Shown in pieces: positions 7,631-15,626 of a stretch of 64,000 nt of DNA (the first letter of the stretch is position 1; the number at the start of each line of letters is the position of its first letter). The position numbers and the translations under genes were made by a program. A model generated the notes under the pieces. It was not told the DNA's origin. It did not search any database and worked only from the letters and a program-made list of their open reading frames with translations. The stretch comes from VRUE01 sp963753245 (GTDB lineage: Bacteria; Actinomycetota; Thermoleophilia; Solirubrobacterales; 70-9): contig CAVWBK010000008.1 of the NCBI GenBank assembly GCA_963753245.1, positions 1-64,000 of the forward strand. Reading direction: 5' to 3'.

Positions 7631-8674
7631 ATGAGCGCGACGAAGACGGCGAGAATCGCGATTGTGATTACTGGGTTTGCCCTGCTGAGCTGGGCGCTCT
7701 CAGCGGCACCCGCCGCGCGCGCCACCTTTCCAGGGCAGGACGGCCAGATCGCCTATGGCCTCTATGCAAACTCGCAAGGAGAAGAGGGACCGGAAATCTT
7801 CCCGATCGGCATCGAAGCCATCGAGCCTGGCCGTCCCTCCCGCCGCTCCTTTCAGTTCAGCCACGACCCCCTGGTGCCTTCGAGTTGCATCGAATCCCCC
7901 TCCTACTCCCCCGACGGTCAACTGATCGCCTTCGATGCACGCTGGGGCTCCATTGAATGCGAACCCTATCCCGCTCCACCCCAGCCCCTTCCTCCAGCGA
8001 AGAACCTATTCGTGATGAGCGCCAGCGGAGGCGAAGTGCGTCAGCTGACCAAGGAACCTCACGTGGAAGACAGCGATCCGGGGTTCTCTCCCAACGGCGA
8101 ACAGATTGCCTTCAGCCGACAGTCCCACGGACAGACCCAGATCTACACGATCGATACCGACGGCGGCGACCTGCACCAGCTCACCTCTAATTTGGCCAAG
8201 CCCTCCAAGGAAGACCTGAACCCGCGCTACTCACCTGACGGCAAACAGATCATCTTTGACTCGAGGACGGGGATCGAAGAGGTCAACTCGGATGGCAGCG
8301 GGCGCCACCTGCTGGTGGCAGATCGCGGCAAGTACAGGGTCGGCGAAGCCGACTTCTCACCCAACGGCAAGTTGATCACCTTCGTTAAATCGACCTACCG
8401 CAAGGGGTGGATCTACCTCGCAGAAGCCAACGGCAGGGCGGGGAGGCGCATCTCTTCTCCCGCGGCCGTTCGTGGGTATTGGTGTTATCCGCTCTGCGCG
8501 AGCAGCCCGATCTTCTCGCCCAGCGGCAAGCAGATCCTGTTTGTGGAGTTCGAAGGCGATGAAGGCTCGAAATTGGCCGAGGCACCGGTGGCCGGCAGGG
8601 GGCGCAAGCGAGTCACACAAATCGCTTCCAGCCACTTTGACATTGTCCGGCCAAGCTGGCAGCCGCTGCCCTAG
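7631..8674 (+). CDS. Secreted TolB-like WD40/PD40 beta-propeller protein
   Basis: 347 residues with a signal peptide (IAIVITGFALLSWALSAAPA). The mature part is a series of TolB/PD40 blades with the S-P-D/N-G-x-x-I-x-F signature: YSPDGQLIAFDAR, FSPNGEQIAFSR, YSPDGKQIIFDSR, FSPNGKLITFVK and FSPSGKQILFVE, spaced 40-50 residues, giving a predicted six-bladed propeller. In proteobacteria TolB works with Pal; in actinobacteria free-standing secreted propellers of this type have no assigned role. It is a convergent neighbour of the APC permease, separated by a perfect palindrome (8756-8778). Confidence 0.8.
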   Translation: MSATKTARIAIVITGFALLSWALSAAPAARATFPGQDGQIAYGLYANSQGEEGPEIFPIGIEAIEPGRPSRRSFQFSHDPLVPSSCIESPSYSPDGQLIAFDARWGSIECEPYPAPPQPLPPAKNLFVMSASGGEVRQLTKEPHVEDSDPGFSPNGEQIAFSRQSHGQTQIYTIDTDGGDLHQLTSNLAKPSKEDLNPRYSPDGKQIIFDSRTGIEEVNSDGSGRHLLVADRGKYRVGEADFSPNGKLITFVKSTYRKGWIYLAEANGRAGRRISSPAAVRGYWCYPLCASSPIFSPSGKQILFVEFEGDEGSKLAEAPVAGRGRKRVTQIASSHFDIVRPSWQPLP

Positions 8675-8755
8675 AAACCGCCCTCGATCGCGGCCTGTCA
8701 CTGTCTCACGCGGAGTTTGGATCGCCGCCGCCCGAAGCGCTTGGACGGGGAGCCG

Positions 8756-8778
8756 GTTCTCGGCCCAGGGCCGAGAAC
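8756..8778. terminator. Perfect 11-bp inverted repeat between convergent genes, likely bidirectional terminator
   Basis: GTTCTCGGCCC-A-GGGCCGAGAAC is an exact palindrome with a single-base centre, about 80 nt after the stop of the TolB-like gene and 60 nt after the stop of the permease gene. There is no T-tract on either side. Its place between convergent 3' ends favours a terminator or a strand-independent protein-binding site. Confidence 0.6.
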
Positions 8779-8805
8779 GTGGCTTTCGTCCGCTTACGGG
8801 TGAAC

Positions 8806-8840
8806 GTTTGTAAGTGCTCTACCAACTGAGCTAATCGAGT
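8806..8840 (-). pseudogene. tRNA-Val-like 5' half, truncated after the anticodon
   Basis: On the minus strand: TCGATTAGCTCAGTTGGTAG then AGCACTTACAAAC. It keeps the D arm of tRNA-Val (TTAGCTCAGTTGGNAGAGC) and the anticodon loop core TTACAA, has lost most of the anticodon stem, and changes to unrelated sequence straight after. No 3' half follows. It touches the stop codon of the permease gene. Confidence 0.6.
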
Positions 8841-10294
8841 CAGGCGCCCGACAGAGGGTCTCCCTCGCCTGCGCCTGCCCGAGGATTGCGACGGACAACG
8901 TAGTGCGCCAGAATCCAGGACCCGATCAGGATTACGACGGATAGGTAGGGAAAGACGCTGTAGGGGACCGGCTGGCCTGGGTGGAAGAGCTCGACGAAGG
9001 GAATCACGAGGGCCAGCGCGCCCAGGGCGGGTATCCCGATGTAGCGGATCGCCGAGAAGGAATCGCGGTGGCGACGCCACATGAAGACGGGTAGCGAGAT
9101 CGCCGTGAACACGTAGACGAGGAGCACCAGAATCGTCCCCATCGTCGAGCACTCTGCATAGAGATTGACGGGGTCAGTCGTCCCGCCGATCAGGCCGCTG
9201 ACATGGCACAGCCACCAGGTCAGGACGATCCCGAGACCGATGATGGCCATCAGCAGCAGCGCGTTTATCGGCGTCTCGCCCGGAGGACGGGACTTGCCAA
9301 GCCACCCCGGCAGCAGCCCCGAGCGTCCCCCGTCGAAGATCATCCTGGCCTGCGCGTTGACGGCGGCGACGAGGGTGCAGAGCACCGAGACGATGCCCGC
9401 GAGCCAGGCCAGGATCGCCGCCTGCCCGAGATAGTGGTCGGCCATTTCCAAAAACGGCACTGACGCGCGCCCGATCGAGGAGGTGTCGTAGTGGAAGCCG
9501 ACAATCGTCGTGTAGGCAAAGAGGACGAAGAGCGCGACGGTCAGGGAGAGCGCCGTGTAGATCGCTCGAGGGATGGTGCGGCGTGGGTTGCGCGTCTCCT
9601 CGGCCAGCGCCGGAGCGTTTTCCCAGCCGATCAGCATGTACAGCGCCAGCGGGAATCCGGCGGAGAGCCCGGCGAGCCCATTGTTGAGATGCGACCAGGA
9701 GAAGGGTGTCGCGGAGAGGTGGCTGCGCTGATCGGCAAGCACGACCGCGCAGACGCCGATCATGATCACTACCTGGATGACCATCGCGATGCCAACCGCG
9801 CTCGTCGAAAGACTCGCGCCGCGCAGCGTCAACCCGATCGCCGCTGCGGTCATCAGGACCGCGATCGGCACCCAGGAGGGATGCCAGGAGGTGTAGTGCT
9901 CGAGAGTCAGGGAGATCATCCCACCCGCCATCGTGAACACGCCCGCGATCGCCACGGTGAAGCCGACGGTGATCAGCAGGGCCGTGGCCACCCCGGCCCT
10001 GGGCCCAAGGGAGGTCTCGACATATGTAATGAAGCTGCCTGCCGAGGGCTCCATCTTCGTGAACTCGGCGACGATAAACGCCAGGAAGAAGACCGCGATG
10101 CCCGCCGCGACGATCGTCAGTGGGGCCGCGGTGCCAGCCGTGACCGCGATCACACCAAAAGCGAAGTAGAAGTCGATCCCGGGTCCGATGTTCGCAATCG
10201 TCGAAGCGGTCACATCGGCAAGGCCGAGGCTCGCTTCAGCGGCTCCTACCTTGGCTTGGCTTTGACTGTCGCTCCTCATATGCACATCCCCCAA
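8840..10294 (-). CDS. APC-superfamily amino acid permease
   Basis: 484 residues, ~12 predicted transmembrane helices. It belongs to the amino acid-polyamine-organocation superfamily: the opening LGLADVTASTIANIGPGIDF corresponds to helix 1 with the small-residue substrate loop; GWENAPALAEETRNPRRTIP is the helix 6 / loop motif of APC transporters. It should import an amino acid or polyamine with a cation; the substrate cannot be told. The C-terminus (RRNPRAGAGEGDPLSGA) is short and cytoplasmic. It has no co-directional partner, and its stop codon abuts a tRNA-like remnant. Confidence 0.9.
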   Translation of the reverse strand: MGDVHMRSDSQSQAKVGAAEASLGLADVTASTIANIGPGIDFYFAFGVIAVTAGTAAPLTIVAAGIAVFFLAFIVAEFTKMEPSAGSFITYVETSLGPRAGVATALLITVGFTVAIAGVFTMAGGMISLTLEHYTSWHPSWVPIAVLMTAAAIGLTLRGASLSTSAVGIAMVIQVVIMIGVCAVVLADQRSHLSATPFSWSHLNNGLAGLSAGFPLALYMLIGWENAPALAEETRNPRRTIPRAIYTALSLTVALFVLFAYTTIVGFHYDTSSIGRASVPFLEMADHYLGQAAILAWLAGIVSVLCTLVAAVNAQARMIFDGGRSGLLPGWLGKSRPPGETPINALLLMAIIGLGIVLTWWLCHVSGLIGGTTDPVNLYAECSTMGTILVLLVYVFTAISLPVFMWRRHRDSFSAIRYIGIPALGALALVIPFVELFHPGQPVPYSVFPYLSVVILIGSWILAHYVVRRNPRAGAGEGDPLSGA

Positions 10295-10505
10295 TGCCGA
10301 TCCCCGATAGCGGGCGAGGATCAGACATTCAATCGGTCATCCTTCTCAGGCGTTCATAACGTCTTTGGGCGGGACAACTAGATCCTCGGATTCTTTATCG
10401 GCTTCGCCGTCTTCCTGGCCTGGAAACCTTGGGAATAGGCGGGTCGGCAGCCCAGGTCAAGGAGTCTCGCGCCTGAAACCGTCGCGGGGACCTACAATCG
10501 TCCGC

Positions 10506-12095
10506 ATGCGCCGATCGGGTTGCTTGCCGGCTTCACGGAGGGCGATGCTCGTCGCAGCCCTGGCCGCCGCAGCCGTGGCCGCCGCAGCCCCGTCGGCGGG
10601 CGCTCGCAGTGTCTTCGTCACCAACTACGGCGTGGGCACCGTCTCGGTCTTCGACACGCAGACGAACCAGGCGGCCGACTCGACGATCGGCGTTGGCAGC
10701 AAACCGGAGGCGATCGCGATCACCCCCGACGGCCGCTACGCCTACGTCACCGACGCCGGTGACAACGACGTCAGCGTGATCGACACCCAGACCCGCCAGC
10801 CGGTCGACCCACCAATCGGCGTGGGCACCTTCCCCTACGCGGTCGCGATCACCCCCGACGGCAGGTTCGCCTATGTCGCCAACAACGGATCGGGAAGCGT
10901 CTCGGTGATCGACACCCAGACCAAAAAAGTGGTGGCGACGGTGGAAGTGCCAGACCCAAACCCGATCGCGGTCGCGATCACTCCCGACGGCCGCCACGCC
11001 TACGTGGTCGACAATCACGAAAGCACCGTCTCGGTGATCAACACCGAAATCAACAAAGTGATCGGAGCTCCGATCGGCGTCGGCAATCACCCATTTGGGA
11101 TTGCGATCACCCCGGACGGCCGCTACGCCTACGTCGCCGACAACGGCCCAAGCGGCGTGGGCGGCCCCGAAGGCGTCAGCGTGATCGACACCCAGACCAA
11201 CCAGGTCATCGGCCCGGTGATCGCTGCCGGTTCGGGTCCGGACGCGATCGCGATCACCCCGGACGGCAAGCGCGTCTACGTCGTCGACGGTGGCTCGAGC
11301 AAGGTCGCCACCATCGACCCCCAGACCAACCAGGTCGTCGGCACGGCGCTCGAAGTCGGCGAAGGGGCAGAAGGGATCGCGATCACCCCCGACGGCAAGC
11401 GCGCCTACGTCACCGGCTATCTGCCCGACAACGTCTCCGTGATCAACACCTCTTTGTCCTCGGTCATCGGGACGGTTCCGGTCGGCACCTCTCCGACGGG
11501 CGTGGCGGTGGTCCCCGACCAGCCGCCCAGGGCCTCCTTCACGGTGCCTCTCGCCCGCCCCGGAGTGCCGGCGCCCCTAAACGCCTCCGCCTCCTCGGAC
11601 ACCGACGGCTCGATCGCCCAATACGCCTGGTCCTTCGGCGACGGGCAGACGGCGACGAGCGCCAGCCCACAGCTGAGCCACACCTATGAGCGCCCGGGCG
11701 ATTACAAGGTCGCCCTGACGCTGACCGACGACGAAGGCTGTTCGACCGCCTTCCTGTTCACAGGACAGACCGCCTTTTGCGACGGCTCGCCGTCCGCCGC
11801 CCAGACCCAGGCAATACAGGTTGCCTATCCCGGCGTCCGCGTCCACTGCCCGGGGGACGCGGGGCGCCACGGCTGCCGATTCAGCCTCGAGGCGCTCGGC
11901 AAGCCTCATGGCAAGCTGGAGAGCGCCGCCACCGCGGTCAAGGTCCGATCGGGCGGCTCGAGGATCGTCTCGCTGAAGCCGAAGCAGGCATTCGCGTCGC
12001 GGTTCGCTCTCGGCAATCGGGTGCTGGTCAGAGAGCGGGTCGAGATCCGCGGATCGCGTCGCACCCGCTACGCGAAGCTGAAGATCGTCCAATGA
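10506..12095 (+). CDS. Secreted YVTN beta-propeller protein with PKD domain
   Basis: 529 residues from ATG at 10506 with an Ala-rich signal peptide. Seven or more ~42-residue YVTN repeats follow, each with I-T-P-D-G-(R/K)-x-A-Y-V and S-V-I-(D/N)-T-x-T (for example AITPDGRYAYVTDAGDNDVS), giving a seven-bladed surface propeller. Then comes a PKD domain (ASSDTDGSIAQYAWSFGDGQ, ending LSHTYERPGDYKVALTLTDD), a short two-cysteine loop (EGCSTAFLFTGQTAFC), and a C-terminal beta module ending YAKLKIVQ. Such proteins are usually exposed on the cell surface and may bind carbohydrate or protein. A damaged paralogue with the same C-terminal half lies at 22725-23631. Confidence 0.85.
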   Translation: MRRSGCLPASRRAMLVAALAAAAVAAAAPSAGARSVFVTNYGVGTVSVFDTQTNQAADSTIGVGSKPEAIAITPDGRYAYVTDAGDNDVSVIDTQTRQPVDPPIGVGTFPYAVAITPDGRFAYVANNGSGSVSVIDTQTKKVVATVEVPDPNPIAVAITPDGRHAYVVDNHESTVSVINTEINKVIGAPIGVGNHPFGIAITPDGRYAYVADNGPSGVGGPEGVSVIDTQTNQVIGPVIAAGSGPDAIAITPDGKRVYVVDGGSSKVATIDPQTNQVVGTALEVGEGAEGIAITPDGKRAYVTGYLPDNVSVINTSLSSVIGTVPVGTSPTGVAVVPDQPPRASFTVPLARPGVPAPLNASASSDTDGSIAQYAWSFGDGQTATSASPQLSHTYERPGDYKVALTLTDDEGCSTAFLFTGQTAFCDGSPSAAQTQAIQVAYPGVRVHCPGDAGRHGCRFSLEALGKPHGKLESAATAVKVRSGGSRIVSLKPKQAFASRFALGNRVLVRERVEIRGSRRTRYAKLKIVQ

Positions 12096-12240
12096 AGGCG
12101 ACGAGGTTGGCTCGCTAGGCGGCAGGGTGAAGTCCAAGCCTCAGACTGTCGCGAAACAGCGTGCGCGCAGCGAAGTCGGCCGGTTGATGTTTGGGCGGGG
12201 AATCGATCTTTTGGCCAAAAAACGCCGGCCTGACGGGAAC

Positions 12241-12282
12241 GCTTGTACAGCAGGCGCTCACCCAAATGAGCTAACCGCTCGA
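12241..12282 (-). pseudogene. tRNA-Val(UAC)-like 5' half, truncated after the anticodon
   Basis: On the minus strand: GAGCGGTTAGCTCATTTGGG then TGAGCGCCTGCTGTACAAGC. It matches the intact tRNA-Val from the acceptor stem through the anticodon loop (GTACAAGC) with about four changes, then ends abruptly in unrelated sequence. No matching 3' half is present. It lies in the 306-nt gap between the YVTN protein gene and the surface protein gene at 12402; otherwise I see nothing in that gap. Confidence 0.75.
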
Positions 12283-12401
12283 CGAGGGCTATTTCATGCG
12301 CTGCCCGACGGATCCCGAACATCTCAGGCACTCCGCAGCCTCTGGATGAACGGAGAGGGGGCCCTACGACCCCCTCCCGGCTTTCGTGGGTCGCCGCTTG
12401 G

Positions 12402-12914
12402 CTATCCGGTGGAAGCAGCCACCGTGGTGCAGATCGCGGTGACCGTCATCTGGGTCGTCGCGTTGTTCGCGAATCCGGTAGCCATCCAGCCAGTGCGGCT
12501 CGCCATCGGTCCGAAGTCGTTGACGTAACCTTCGAGCTCGCTGCTGACGGTTGCGCCCCCACCGATCACCTTGGTGCCGGCGGGGCAGTTGGCCGATCCA
12601 GGCGTCCCGCTACTGGGCCCCGTCTGTTCGGCCAGCGTCACGGTCGAGGCAGCGTAGGTCACCGAGGAGAGGTTGCTGGCGCTGACCCCGGTGAGGCTGG
12701 CGCCGACGACCTGCGTGCCGGTCAGAGACTGCGCCTTCACCTGCGCGGCGGTGATGCTTCCCGGCTTGATGCGGTTGCCGGGAATTGACTTGGGCTTGAT
12801 CTGGGTACCGCTGATCTTGCTGGCCGCGTAGACCGTGCCGCCCAGCGCCAGGAACAGGGCCAGGCAGCTGATCACAAGCGACGCTGATGGTCGAAGTGGA
12901 CGAGAATGCTTCAC
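12402..12914 (-). CDS. Signal-anchored surface protein with repetitive GTQ/GS-L beta-helix-like segment
   Basis: 170 residues from GTG at 12914 (VKHSRPLRPSASL). One hydrophobic helix, SLVISCLALFLALGGTVYAA, is followed by a repeat region with a five-residue rhythm (SGTQIKPKSIPGNRIKPGSI, TAAQVKAQSLTGTQVVGASL), resembling the solvent-exposed coils of pentapeptide or beta-helix proteins. The C-terminal domain has a cysteine pair (ANCPAGTKVIGGGA and TAICTT). A similar layout is found at 34601-35257 in this window. Function unknown; likely surface-exposed. Its ribosome-binding GGGGGA lies inside a strong hairpin (12922-12959). Confidence 0.7.
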   Translation of the reverse strand: MKHSRPLRPSASLVISCLALFLALGGTVYAASKISGTQIKPKSIPGNRIKPGSITAAQVKAQSLTGTQVVGASLTGVSASNLSSVTYAASTVTLAEQTGPSSGTPGSANCPAGTKVIGGGATVSSELEGYVNDFGPMASRTGWMATGFANNATTQMTVTAICTTVAASTG

Positions 12915-12921
12915 TGAAATC

Positions 12922-12959
12922 CCCCTGTGGGTCGTGGCTCTGGCCTCCACCCACAGGGG
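12922..12959 (-). promoter_or_regulatory. Leader hairpin overlapping the ribosome-binding site of the 12402 gene
   Basis: CCCCTGTGGGT (12922-12932) and ACCCACAGGGG (12949-12959) form a perfect 11-bp inverted repeat with a 16-nt loop. On the minus strand the 3' arm contains GGGG of the presumed Shine-Dalgarno, 7-8 nt before the GTG start at 12914. In RNA the stem would hide the ribosome-binding site, so it may control translation; it could also be a protein site on DNA. Confidence 0.55.
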
Positions 12960-13330
12960 CCGAGGCATCTCGAGCAGGAGCCCAGCCCGCCATCAGGACG
13001 CTCAAACACCTGCATTCTGGGACTCCTTCGGCCGCAGAACTAGCTCAGGCGGCGACCTCGGAGCAGCTGAGTCCGCGCACCAAGTCCCGAACTGACCAGG
13101 TTTGGAAGGGACCGAAGACAAGCTCGCGCGGGCGTTCGACGCTAGTGCTGAGCAAGAACCGCTGTCGAGGCGCTTCGCGCGATTCGCCTACCTGTCGCTC
13201 CTCCAAGGCCTGCCTGTGGGGAGGGATCTCGCGGCAGGCTTACCGAGAGTGTGTGAGTGGACCCCCGGCCCGCAAATGCCGCCGCGGCCAACAGAACCAC
13301 GGGCCGAGCCCGCCATCGGGCGGCTGAGTC
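12960..13330. other. Intergenic, no supported feature
   Basis: About 370 nt of GC-rich sequence upstream of the surface protein gene at 12402 and downstream of the CSLREAI gene. It presumably holds the promoter for the former. I see no repeat or RNA gene. Confidence 0.4.
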
Positions 13331-15604
13331 TCACGGCAATACGATCCTGAACGTGACCGTGACGGTCGCGCCCTGCGTCCCGTCAAAGCTGGGGGTCGCG
13401 GCGAGTCGGTAGCGCCCGCGGGCGAGCCGTCTCACGCCCAGGTGGAAGCTGTTGGGACCGGCGCCATCGTCTCGGGTGAACGAGCGCACACCCTTATATC
13501 GCTTGCAGTGCTTCTTGACGAACCTTGTGCACCGGCTCAGCACGAAGTGGGTGGCGGAAGCATCGAGGTCGACGTAGGTCACCTTCGCTCCATGCTTGCG
13601 GTGCACCCGTCTCGGCTTGATCTTCAGTCCTCTAATCAGCGTCAGAGCGGGTGTATCGAACGTGCGGTCAGCGCCATACGTCGTCCCGTCGATCGAGCTC
13701 GCGACAACTCGGTAGTGATAGGTCATCCCGGGCGTCAGGGCGATCACCGGGGCCAGCACCGAAACACCCGTGACCCCCGCTAGGTGGCGGTCCGCCGTGC
13801 TACTTCCGTAGCCGGAGCTCGTGCCGTATTCGAAGTGGACGCCCGCATCGGCGGCATTTGCTTTGACTGTTGCTGAAAGCGTCGCCGCGACCGGTTTGAT
13901 CTCGCTCGCCGGTCCGGTCGTTGCCTGGGGGGGAACAGCCTCATAGGAGCCGATGTCACAGGCCGCAGCGCCGGGGCGGGGGACGCCGCGCTGATCGGTC
14001 GCCGGGCAGCCGGCACCCGAAATCGGCACCTGATCGATTGCCGGGCTGCCCGGCTGCAGGCGCATCGTCTGCGTCGGTCCACCGTTGTCCGCCAGCGGGG
14101 CGAGCATCGGGTCCGCCTTGATGAAGTTCGTCACGATGCAGGGGTCCTGCGGGAACGGTTCGAGCGACGGCGACGAGTAGATGAGATTGTGACCGCCGTC
14201 GGTGATCGTGCCGCGGCAATCGCCGCCGGGCCGGTTGTCGTCCAGGAGCGTGTTCTGGAGCGTGGGCGAGGACAGCGTGGCGTAGATTCCACCGCCGTGA
14301 CCGTCAGAGCCAAAGGCACCGGCCGGGTGGGTTTGGCTGGCCGCGCCGCCGCTCCCGCCTTTGCCGGTCGAGTTTTCGGCGACAGTCAGGTTGTCGAGTT
14401 GCACCGTCGAGTGCACGTCAAGCAGGCCGGCACCGTAGCCGCCGTTGCCCCCGTTGCCGGGCTGGCCGTCCTCCCCGCCCACGCCGGTGCCCGCATTCTG
14501 CCCGTTCGTCCCACCGCCGGTGATGTTGCCCTCGACCGTGTCGTTCGTCGCCCGAAGCGACACACCCACGCCGGCGCTCGCGATGCCAGCACCGTTGCCG
14601 CCAGAGCCACCTGAGCCGCCGTTGCCGCCGAAGCCCTGAGTTGGGTCGCTTTCTTGGCCCGGCTGCGCGCCGCCGGCGGCCCCGCTCGTGTTGCCCTCGA
14701 CTGTGCTCGTTGCGATCGTGGCCGTCCCGCCCTCGATCGCGACGCCGCCGCCACCCCCGCCGCCGCCTCCGCTGCCGCCCGAGCCACCGTTGCCGGACTG
14801 CGTGTTGGCGGTGCTGCCCGCAGTACCGACACCGCCCGTGCCCCCGTTGCCGGCGCTGTTGCCGCTGATCGTGGAGTCACCTACCGTGAGCGTCCCGCTC
14901 GAATAGATCCCACCGCCCTCACCACCGTCGCCTCCCGGGCCCCCGCTGCCCCCGAGCGGACCGCCCTGCCCACCGTTGCCGCCATCGCCGGCGTGACTGG
15001 CAGTGACCGCGCTGTTAATGAGCGTCAATGTGCCCTCGTTCAGGATCCCCCCGCCGTTCGCGCCGGGGTTGCCGGCTCCGCCGGTGCTTCCGTAGGTGCC
15101 CGGGTTGCTCCCGCCACCGCCTTCTCGTGCGTGACCGTTGCTGATAGTCAGGCCGCGCAGCGTCACGCTCGCACCCGCCATGACCTCAAGCGCGCGATCG
15201 CCAAGCCTGCAGGCGTCGATCACGGTCTGCCCCGGGCCCGCCCCTTCGATCGTCAGGTCCTGCACGGTGCCGGCGACGCTGAGCTCGTCCCGCGAGTCAT
15301 CGGTGTCGCCGGACACAGAGGTGGAGAGACACCCGGTCGGGTTGCCGATGATGAGAAAACCGGCCAAGGTCAGCGGATACGTGTGAGCTTCGAGCACGAT
15401 GGTGTTCGCGCCGCTTTCAGCGGCCGTGCAGTCGCCATTGGCGCTCCCGTTGACAGTCGCGATCGCCTCCCGCAGCGAGCACTGCCCGTCGCCCGCGGTC
15501 AGCTCGTCGGTTGTCGTGTTCACCTTGATCGTCGCCGCTTGGGCGGGCGCCGTGGCCAGCAGCCCGGCGAGGAACGTGACGCCGAGTACGGTCCTCACCC
15601 CCAT
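13331..15604 (-). CDS. Secreted CSLREAI-domain, glycine-rich parallel beta-helix protein
   Basis: 757 residues from ATG at 15604 (signal peptide MGVRTVLGVTFLAGLLATAP). It opens with the CSLREAI motif (TTTDELTAGDGQCSLREAIA) that marks a group of secreted beta-helix proteins. A long right-handed beta-helix region follows, with recurrent T-L-x-N/G-S/T coils, interrupted by many Gly-Asn/Gly-Ser runs (GGNGGSGGNG types) between roughly residues 150 and 460. The choice-of-anchor sequence IDQVPISGAGCPATDQRGVP and GAAACDIGSYE closes the helix. An Fn3-like module (VHFEYGTSSGYGSST ... TYHYRVVASS) and a basic C-terminal beta domain end the protein. Likely an extracellular or surface adhesive or carbohydrate-binding protein. 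It is 22 nt downstream of the next gene, so the two are probably cotranscribed. Confidence 0.8.
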   Translation of the reverse strand: MGVRTVLGVTFLAGLLATAPAQAATIKVNTTTDELTAGDGQCSLREAIATVNGSANGDCTAAESGANTIVLEAHTYPLTLAGFLIIGNPTGCLSTSVSGDTDDSRDELSVAGTVQDLTIEGAGPGQTVIDACRLGDRALEVMAGASVTLRGLTISNGHAREGGGGSNPGTYGSTGGAGNPGANGGGILNEGTLTLINSAVTASHAGDGGNGGQGGPLGGSGGPGGDGGEGGGIYSSGTLTVGDSTISGNSAGNGGTGGVGTAGSTANTQSGNGGSGGSGGGGGGGGGVAIEGGTATIATSTVEGNTSGAAGGAQPGQESDPTQGFGGNGGSGGSGGNGAGIASAGVGVSLRATNDTVEGNITGGGTNGQNAGTGVGGEDGQPGNGGNGGYGAGLLDVHSTVQLDNLTVAENSTGKGGSGGAASQTHPAGAFGSDGHGGGIYATLSSPTLQNTLLDDNRPGGDCRGTITDGGHNLIYSSPSLEPFPQDPCIVTNFIKADPMLAPLADNGGPTQTMRLQPGSPAIDQVPISGAGCPATDQRGVPRPGAAACDIGSYEAVPPQATTGPASEIKPVAATLSATVKANAADAGVHFEYGTSSGYGSSTADRHLAGVTGVSVLAPVIALTPGMTYHYRVVASSIDGTTYGADRTFDTPALTLIRGLKIKPRRVHRKHGAKVTYVDLDASATHFVLSRCTRFVKKHCKRYKGVRSFTRDDGAGPNSFHLGVRRLARGRYRLAATPSFDGTQGATVTVTFRIVLP

Positions 15605-15626
15605 CGCCGACCATCCTATCGCTGTG

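Noticed and set aside
8706..9152. 148-residue minus-strand frame containing LAQLVEH
   Set aside because: LAQLVEH-type peptides arise when a tRNA D arm is translated; the frame covers the tRNA-like fragment and the antisense-frame end of the permease gene.
14350..15130. Dense short GC-rich repeats that might suggest a CRISPR array or satellite
   Set aside because: They are imperfect Gly-Asn/Gly-Ser codon runs inside the CSLREAI beta-helix gene; no constant repeat or unique spacers.
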